Shown here: piece after piece, positions 57,913-64,000 of the stretch
Numbering within the stretch: the first letter of the stretch is position 1
Layout: each line of letters starts with the position of its first letter
Assembly: GCA_033977485.1 (NCBI GenBank)
Contig: CM066998.1
Span: 29,637,501 to 29,701,500 of the forward strand
Length of the DNA: 64,000 bases
Direction of reading: 5' to 3'
Source of the DNA: Hydrangea macrophylla
Taxonomy: Eukaryota > Streptophyta > Magnoliopsida > Cornales > Hydrangeaceae
Position numbers and translations under genes: made by a program
The notes under the pieces: generated by a model
The model's input: the letters and a program-made list of their open reading frames with translations, nothing else
Told to the model about the DNA's origin: nothing
Databases searched by the model: none

Positions 57913-58256
57913 TATCTTATATATATAAATATATCTTACATGGCCGCCACCACCCCAACCTCTCTCTATTTCTTCTCTCTTCTCACCATCACCACCACTG
58001 GCCTCCACCCCCATCCACCCTTGCCACTCAGAAAAAGAAAAAAAAATATTACAAGTTGGAGCGACTGTCCAAACTACATGAGTATCTTATATATATATAT
58101 AAATATATCTTATATGGCCACCACCACCCCAACCTCTATCTCTTCTCGCTTCTCACCATCACCACCACTGGCCTCCACCCCCATCCACCCTTGCCACTAC
58201 AGAAAAAGGAAAAAAAAAATTGTTACAAGTTGGAGCAACTGTCCAAACTACATGAG
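57913..58256 (+). repeat. 170-bp tandem duplication inside the foldback element
   Basis: Two copies (57913-58082 and 58083-58256) share ATGGCC.CCACCACCCCAACCTC, CTGGCCTCCACCCCCATCCA and GTCCAAACTACATGAGTA. Confidence 0.85.
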
Positions 58257-58502
58257 TAACTCACCAAACTTATTGGGAGCAACTCACCAAACGTAAAGAG
58301 CAACTCACCAAACAGAAAGAGTAGTGTTGTTCCATACGTTTGCTGAGTTGCTCCCGATATGTTTTGTGAGTTGCTCATTTTGTTTGGATAATTGCTCCAA
58401 AAATCTACACCTTGCTCCACCACCATCACCACCACCACCCCCAACCCCCCACCTCCACCTCCACCCGAACCCCAACCTCTCTATCTCTTCTTTCTCTTTG
58501 AT

Positions 58503-58541
<39 letters not shown>

Positions 58542-58740
58542 ATAGCCACTACTGCCACGGGTCACCTCATTCATCCACCATCGCCACTACAAAAAAAAAA
58601 GCCATAGGTTTTTGGTGTAATTGTCCAAACAGAATGAGTTACTCACCAAACATTTTAGGAGTAATTCACCAAACGTAAGGAACAACGTTTTTTCTTTCCG
58701 TTTGGTGAGTTGCTCTTGTCGTTTGGACAGTTGCTCCAAT
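58235..58740. repeat. Direct and inverted copies of GAGCAACTCACCAAAC
   Basis: The motif GAGCAACTCACCAAAC and its reverse complement GTTTGGTGAGTTGCTC recur about ten times. They form at least two small palindromic blocks (58235-58400 and 58625-58740) separated by a TC microsatellite (58506-58540). Confidence 0.8.
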
Positions 58741-59291
58741 ATGGAACATTTTATTTATATATTTATTTTTTCTGCAAGGCAGGGGTAGATGAGGGAGCAA
58801 TCCCGTGGTGGTGGTAAGAAGAGAGAGGTTGGGGTGGCGGTGGCCATATATTAGATATGTATACTCATGTGTATATACATATAGAGAGAGACAGAGAGAG
58901 GTTGTGGTGGTGGTCGTGGTGTTGTGTGGTGGCCAGCCATGGGGGTGGCAGCTGGTGGAGGTAGTGGTGAGGAAGAAGATGGGAGAGTAAATGTAATTAT
59001 TTTATTTTATTTATTAAAAAAAATCAAAAAGTTGATGTATTTTTAAATTTTCAGTTTTAATTTGATTTCCGTTTCATTTTTAAAAAGTATCTGACTGTCC
59101 TTTAAAATGCCAAATAAAAGTTGACTGAATTTTAATAGTCCTAATTATTTTTAGTACTTCTGCAGTACAGTTGAAACCTACAACATAAAATACTAAGTGG
59201 ATGGTCATTTGTTTAAACGAAAAGAATCAACATTAAATGATTAGAATCAAAGAATCTTATAAAATCTTTTTAGTGTTCATCAATTTTAGAA

Positions 59292-59479
59292 GAGTAATGC
59301 TATGTTTCTCAAATTTTTTTTTTCTGTAAAAGTATTTTCCAACACATGTGGCAGTGGGTCTAGTTGAATTTGATTAGTTGATATTGAAGTAGTCCTATCA
59401 TTAATGAAGAGTGGCCCACTACCACATGAATTGGGAAACACATTTTGGAATTTTTTTTTTGGGAAGCATAGCATTACTC
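59292..59479. mobile_element. Mutator-like MITE, family M, copy 4
   Basis: The ends GAGTAATGCTATGTTTCTCA and GGGAAGCATAGCATTACTC are inverted repeats. The perfect 9-bp TSD ATTTTAGAA is at 59283-59291 and 59480-59488. Confidence 0.88.
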
Positions 59480-59535
59480 ATTTTAGAATACACCTCCTAT
59501 ACATAACCTATTGAGAATGAGTAATGCTATACTTC

Positions 59536-61570
59536 TTCCTAAGCTTAAGAAATAGATTATTGCTTGTATCACTATTCTAATATACTCTATCAATTTTAAT
59601 GGCGAATCTGTGGGTTATTTTGAATGTGCTAAAGGATTACGACAAGGTGATCCTATATCTCCCTACTTATTTGTTATCATTATGGATACCCTGAGTCAAC
59701 TCTTACATCGTAGAATTTCTAGGGAGCCTTTTACTTACCATTGAAAATGTGATAAATTAAAGATCTCACACCTCTGCTTTGCTGATGATCTTCTTATTTT
59801 GTTCAATGGGGATGTTGATTCTGCCAACTTGTTTAGAATAACTCTAAACCAATTCTTTAACCTTACTGGTTTGCATGCCAACAATGCTAAGAGTTGCCTC
59901 TTTTTCTCAAATGTTGAGGATAATATGATTGATGATATTGTGAATATTCTTCATTTTGAGACAGACATTTTTTCCATTAGATATCTTGGAATACCTTTAA
60001 TTACTTCAATACTTAAGAAAAGAGACTATGAGGACTTGGTTAATAAAATTTGAGCTAGAGTTAATTCTTGGAAGTCTAAATTTTTATCTTATGCAGGTAG
60101 AGCCCAACTCATTAGCTCTGTCTTGACAATGATTCAACTCTACTGGTTCGGAATGTTTGTTCTACCTAAATTAGTCCTCAAGCAAGTATCTCAATTTATG
60201 GCTAGATTCTTTTGGTCTGGCAAGACAGATAAATCTTCTGGAGCTAAAGTTACATGGGATACAGTTTGTTGTCCAAAAAAGGAAGGGAGTTTGGGGTTCA
60301 ACGATATCTTTTTGGTTAACTCTGTATTGAACCTTAAACATATAGGGAATTTGTTGGACCCTTCCAACATGTCCCTTTGGAGCAAATGGACCCACAAGTA
60401 TATGCATACAGGCAAGAATTTTTGGCAAGCCAAAATTCATTTCCAGTGCTCATGGTATTGGAGGAAGTTATTAAACCTTAGAGAATAGCCAAACGTTTAC
60501 TAATACATCTCATTGGTAATAGTAATCATACTTCTCTCTGGTTTGGTAATTGGCTCCCTTTGGGACCCTTGTTTGATAAATACTCAGAAAGCATTTTATA
60601 TGTGTCTACACTTAATCTTAATGCTAAGGTTAGCCGCATCATTAGGGGGTTGGATTGGAATTGGCCTGGGTACAACTCTATTGATCTTAATGAAATCAGA
60701 AATATTTTATCTAATTTCTACAAACCTAAAAGTTGTCTTGATACTATGAAATGGACTATAACCCATAACGGTGTGCTCAACACTTCTCTTATATGGACCA
60801 TTTGAGGATTCATCACCTTGTAGTTCCATGGTATAATACTGTGTGGCTCTCTGGTTGTATTCCCAAACATAGCTTTGTTTATTGGTTAGCTGCCCAAAAT
60901 AGACTTTCTACCCATGATAGAATTTCTAATTTTACTCCTGGCCTATTAGCTTGCATGCTTTGTCATAAGCATATAGAAACACATGACCACCTGTTGTTTA
61001 CTTGTTCTTACTCTACTTTTGTGTGGCAGGAGCTTATGAATATATGTGGATTGCATTGGTAAGGTCATAGCTGCGTTAACACTTTGGATTTGATGGCTCA
61101 AAGATTGAAAGAAAAGACAATCCAACATGTGATACCTAAAATGTGTCTTGGAGTGACAGTCTATGGGTTTTTGCAGAGAGAGAAATAATAGGATGTTTAA
61201 GAACACCTCCAATCCCAAAGAAATTCTTCTGAAAAACATGATATCTCAAGTCAATGCATAAATTAGGGTGAAGTGGGGAAACCATTTAAATTTTGATAAG
61301 ATTATTTGTATTTGAACCTAATGGCCCTAGTGGGGTTTTTGCACATTTTGATTTGTTAAGATTGTAACTTTTGGGTTGCCTTGGATGCTTGGTAGCCCTT
61401 GAGTTTGTCTTTGTACATGTAGGGTCTGTCTTTGTTTTTGATGTTTTGATTACTTTTGCTTTATGTCCTCATGCTCTGAGCTCATTATTTTATGTTGGGG
61501 GTATGCCCCTTGTACATTTTATACATCACTTTTTTGGAATTTATTTATCTTATTTCTAAAATAAAAAAGC
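59536..61570 (+). mobile_element. 5'-truncated L1-type LINE
   Basis: It is inserted in MITE copy 5 with a 9-bp TSD CTATACTTC (59527-59535 and 61571-61579) and a short A-rich 3' end (AAAATAAAAAAG). Only the 3' part of ORF2 remains, as usual for truncated L1 copies. Confidence 0.85.
59585..61200 (+). pseudogene. L1 ORF2 fragment: reverse transcriptase C-terminal half and zinc-binding domain
   Basis: The frame carries GLRQGDPISPYLFV near 59645 and the active-site block HLCFADDLLILF near 59770. It continues with IRYLGIPL, GRAQLISSVL, FFWSG and a C-terminal zf-RVT region (FVYWLAAQNRLSTHDRI, then CMLCHKHIETHDHLLFTC) near 60860-61020. Stops near 59742, 60051, 60486 and 60804 and frameshifts disable it. 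Endonuclease and ORF1 are missing through 5' truncation. Confidence 0.88.
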
Positions 61571-61753
61571 CTATACTTCCCAAATTTTTTTCCCCAAAGT
61601 GTTACTCAACACATGTGGTAGTGGGTGCAGTTGATTTTGATTGGTTGATATTGAAGTGATCTTACCATTAATGAAGAGGGGCCCACTTCCACATGTGTTC
61701 AGAAAACACTTTGAGAAAAAAATTTGAGAAGCATATCATTACTCATTGAAAAT

Positions 61754-62780
61754 GCATATGTTTGTGTTTTTGTGTGTTTATCGATTTTGGCAAGGAAAAC
61801 ACACACACACACACACACACATTTTTTTTATGCAGCGCATGATCAAGGAAGGAGAGACATGGCCTCACAAACAACTTTGAACCTATTGATTATCACTACA
61901 ATGCCAGGAACAAATGTTTTCATTAACTTGACGATTCTAATGAATACCGATAGAGCAGGAAATAGAGAAAACTCTTACAAAATTTTTGTTCAATGATTCA
62001 AGGTAGCTGTTATAAGGATGTTTACAATGATTTACAGCCTTCTAGACCCTAATAGGAATGAAAGTGAAAAAAAACACTAAAAATTTACAAAAAACTAAAA
62101 ATAGTGAAAAAATCCGAAATTCATAATCCTGTCATGATGAATCACGAAATTTTGCGGAATCCTAATCGGATCCTAAATCAGAGAACCGCCAAAAGAATAA
62201 TTACCAAAAATAGAAATAAATTTGCATAAAAGTAACCGAAAAATGCTTCAACGACCAAAAGTTGGCCACCTAGAGTTCAGAAAGATTATCATTTGGAAAG
62301 GTGACTCATAAAAATCCAACGTTCGAGTGCAAATTTATGTCCAAATTGTAGAACATTGCTCAAAATACCATATTTTCAATGACATATAAGAATATACCCA
62401 TCTGCTACGCATACTGCATCATATAGTATTGCGGACATATATAAGGTACTTTCAATGCGATTATACAAGTAAAAAGCCATAACATATTTATTTCTTGGTA
62501 TGGGGGAGTAGAATACTTGTAGAAGGTATCAAGGAGATTAAAATTAGTGGAGTAATAGTACAAATTTGCATTAGCGTTGATGCATAATGTTTCATGTAGG
62601 ATTTGTTAAGTCTACAGATTTATGATTTTTTGGTCATTTTTTCAGGCAGCAAATTGCCATACTCACTGGGTACTGAAGCCACTGTCGGGTTTTGGTTTGA
62701 GCAAGACCTTATTGATACCTTAGCCACCGATTCTGGGCTTTTTTTTTTACCTTCTCTTCGGTGGAGAAAAGGGATGCTAT
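61754..62780. other. Intergenic DNA with (AC)n microsatellite
   Basis: (AC)n lies at about 61799-61821. No gene recognised. Confidence 0.5.
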
Positions 62781-62799
62781 CCTAGATGGAGGTCCATGA

Positions 62800-63184
62800 T
62801 TCATTGTTGGACAACCTATTTTTTTGAGACCATGGACAGATAATATTACCTTGGACTAGGAAGTTGTTCAGACAGTTCTCATTTGGGTTAACCTCTGTGG
62901 TCTAGCACTGGTGTATTGGAATCCTAAAGGCATTAGTTTCATCTCTAGCTTCCTTGGCAAACCCCTTTGTGTGGACAGAATGACTGCCAGTAGAAGACAC
63001 ATCTCTTATGCAAGGGTGTGTGTTGAAGTTAGCCCTGAGCGTGACTTGATTAAGGAGATTGATATTGAAGCTAAAGATGATAATGGGGTTTCAATTTTGG
63101 CTAAAATCAAAGTGGAATACCATTGGACACTCATAAGATGTTCCAAGTACTCCAAATTTGGAAACAATTGCTCTAAAATTTAAC
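62800..63184 (+). pseudogene. LINE ORF1-like DUF4283/zinc-knuckle relic
   Basis: Reading frames give LRPWTDNITLD, a stop, then EVVQTVLIWVNLCGLALVYW, SSFLGKPLCVDRMT and HISYARVCVEVSPE. A decayed CCHC block CSKYSKFGNNCSK near 63140-63175 follows. This order is that of the DUF4283 and zf-CCHC_4 domains found in ORF1 of plant L1 elements. The His of the knuckle is replaced by Asn. At least one stop breaks the frame. No linked RT is in the remaining window. Confidence 0.75.
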
Positions 63185-64000
63185 TTCAACCAGACACACA
63201 ACAGAAATATGACAAAAGCTGAGGTGCGGGTATGAAAAGTGGTCACTAATTCAGGTAATTAGGGGGAACCGATCAATGTAGAGATCTCTCATATTCCCCA
63301 AGTTAAGGTACCTCAGGTAGTGCCCAAGGAGATATGCAATAGGTTCTCTGTTCTGTCCCAAAAATCTAAAGAGTTTGTTCATAAATCAGAGAAGAATGAT
63401 GTGGTAATTAATCCCCCATTCTTTAAGGATTGTATGTCCTGAGGCTAGTTCTTCTAGCCACACATCTGTTGTGCATGAACTAGGGGGGGGGGGGGGGGGG
63501 GGGTGTGTCTGTGTTCCATAAAAGTGGAGGAGGATGAGTTTGAGGAGTTTATTACGAGTTATGAGGATGTGCCCTTCAATTAATTCAGAAAGCTCCATGT
63601 CTTCCAAACAGAAGAAGAAAGTAGCTAAGACGAATTTCAGAGGAAGCCACCATAAGTCGACGACAATAGATTTTCTTTGATTTGAGCATGGTCGGTAGCC
63701 TTTTGAGTTTTGGCTAATGGTAACTTTGTTTGATGATGTTTGATTTTTTTTTTCCATTCTTAGTGCCTTGCATTCGAAGCATATTTTTGATCTTATTGAA
63801 ACATTCTTAGGTATGACCCCCTTTTTTTTTTTTGATTAAATTAACCTTTTCCCCCCCCAAAAAAAAAAGGATTTGTGATTATTGAATTAGAGTGGTGCTA
63901 GCCGTTGGATTTCTAGTACATGAGTATTGACTAAGTCAGTCACTCTCTCTCACTCAAAAGTTTTAAAATTACCACTGGACAGTTTGGAGAATTTAAAAAT
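63185..64000. other. Flank of the LINE relic, includes a poly(G) tract
   Basis: Probably continues the LINE ORF1 tail but without readable homology. A run of about 21 G lies at 63483-63503 and homopolymer patches near 63822-63868. Confidence 0.4.

Larger units (their letters stand above)
52774..59142. mobile_element. Mutator-like foldback element, split by a copia insertion
   Basis: A perfect 9-bp TSD AATTATTTT lies at 52765-52773 and 59143-59151. The left arm (52774-52831, then 57526 onward to about 57775) and right arm (about 58845-59142) are long inverted repeats. Both contain the AAGACAGTCAG / CTGACTGTCC, CATCTTCTTCCTCACCAC and TGGCTGGCCACCAC segments in opposite orientation. Without the copia element it is about 1.68 kb. 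It encodes no transposase. Confidence 0.85.
59519..61744. mobile_element. Mutator-like MITE, family M, copy 5, split by a LINE
   Basis: The first 17 bp (GAGTAATGCTATACTTC) lie at 59519-59535 and the rest at 61571-61744. Flanks ATTGAGAAT (59510-59518) and ATTGAAAAT (61745-61753) match at eight of nine. The interior closely matches copy 4 (GTGGCAGTGGGT-type and TTAATGAAGAG segments). Confidence 0.85.

Overview
The window looks like nuclear DNA from a flowering plant, most likely a eudicot. The signs are a spliced WRKY transcription factor gene, the second exon of a RABA1-type Rab GTPase, introns with plant-type GT..AG borders, AT-rich intergenic DNA, and dense plant-type transposons: Athila-like Ty3/gypsy, Ty1/copia, L1 LINE, hAT and Mutator-like MITEs. 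Only two host genes are visible. The rest is mobile DNA or unassigned sequence.

Layout. 1-2084 is a long gypsy-type LTR cut by the window edge. 4961-5396 is the last exon of a RABA1-like gene, followed by a run of MITEs (5535-10178). 13567-15421 (minus strand) is a complete three-exon group IIe WRKY gene. 16371-17658 is a diverged copy of the first LTR family.

17659-47480 is a nested stack of three Athila-like elements. The oldest, element B, is decayed and split into three pieces (17659-21225, 35801-36147, 44709-47480). Element A (21226-35793) sits in the gag-protease spacer of B. It is nearly intact: 1633-bp LTRs differing at about eleven positions by eye, a tRNA-Asp primer site, a 1699-codon gag-pol frame ended by one TAG, and three small downstream frames, each placed 8-10 nt after a splice-acceptor-like CAG. 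Element C (36148-44708, minus strand, TSD AGGCC) sits in B's protease and carries gag and protease but no reverse transcriptase or integrase.

47787-50348 is a poly(A)-tailed, TSD-flanked segment built around a CCA-rich minisatellite with internal hairpins. 52774-59142 is a Mutator-like foldback element split by a copia element (52832-57520). 59519-61744 is a MITE split by a 5'-truncated L1. 62800-63184 is a LINE ORF1 relic.

The most unusual signal is in element A. Near-palindromic 14-mers around TTCGATCGATCGAA occur in pairs whose starts are almost always exactly 19 bp apart, so each pair can fold as a 14-bp stem with a 5-nt loop. In two pairs the arms are not self-palindromic but are (almost) exactly complementary to each other, which points to the hairpin as the conserved object. 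Similarly paired palindromes with different core sequences occur in LTRs of the other gypsy families in the window.
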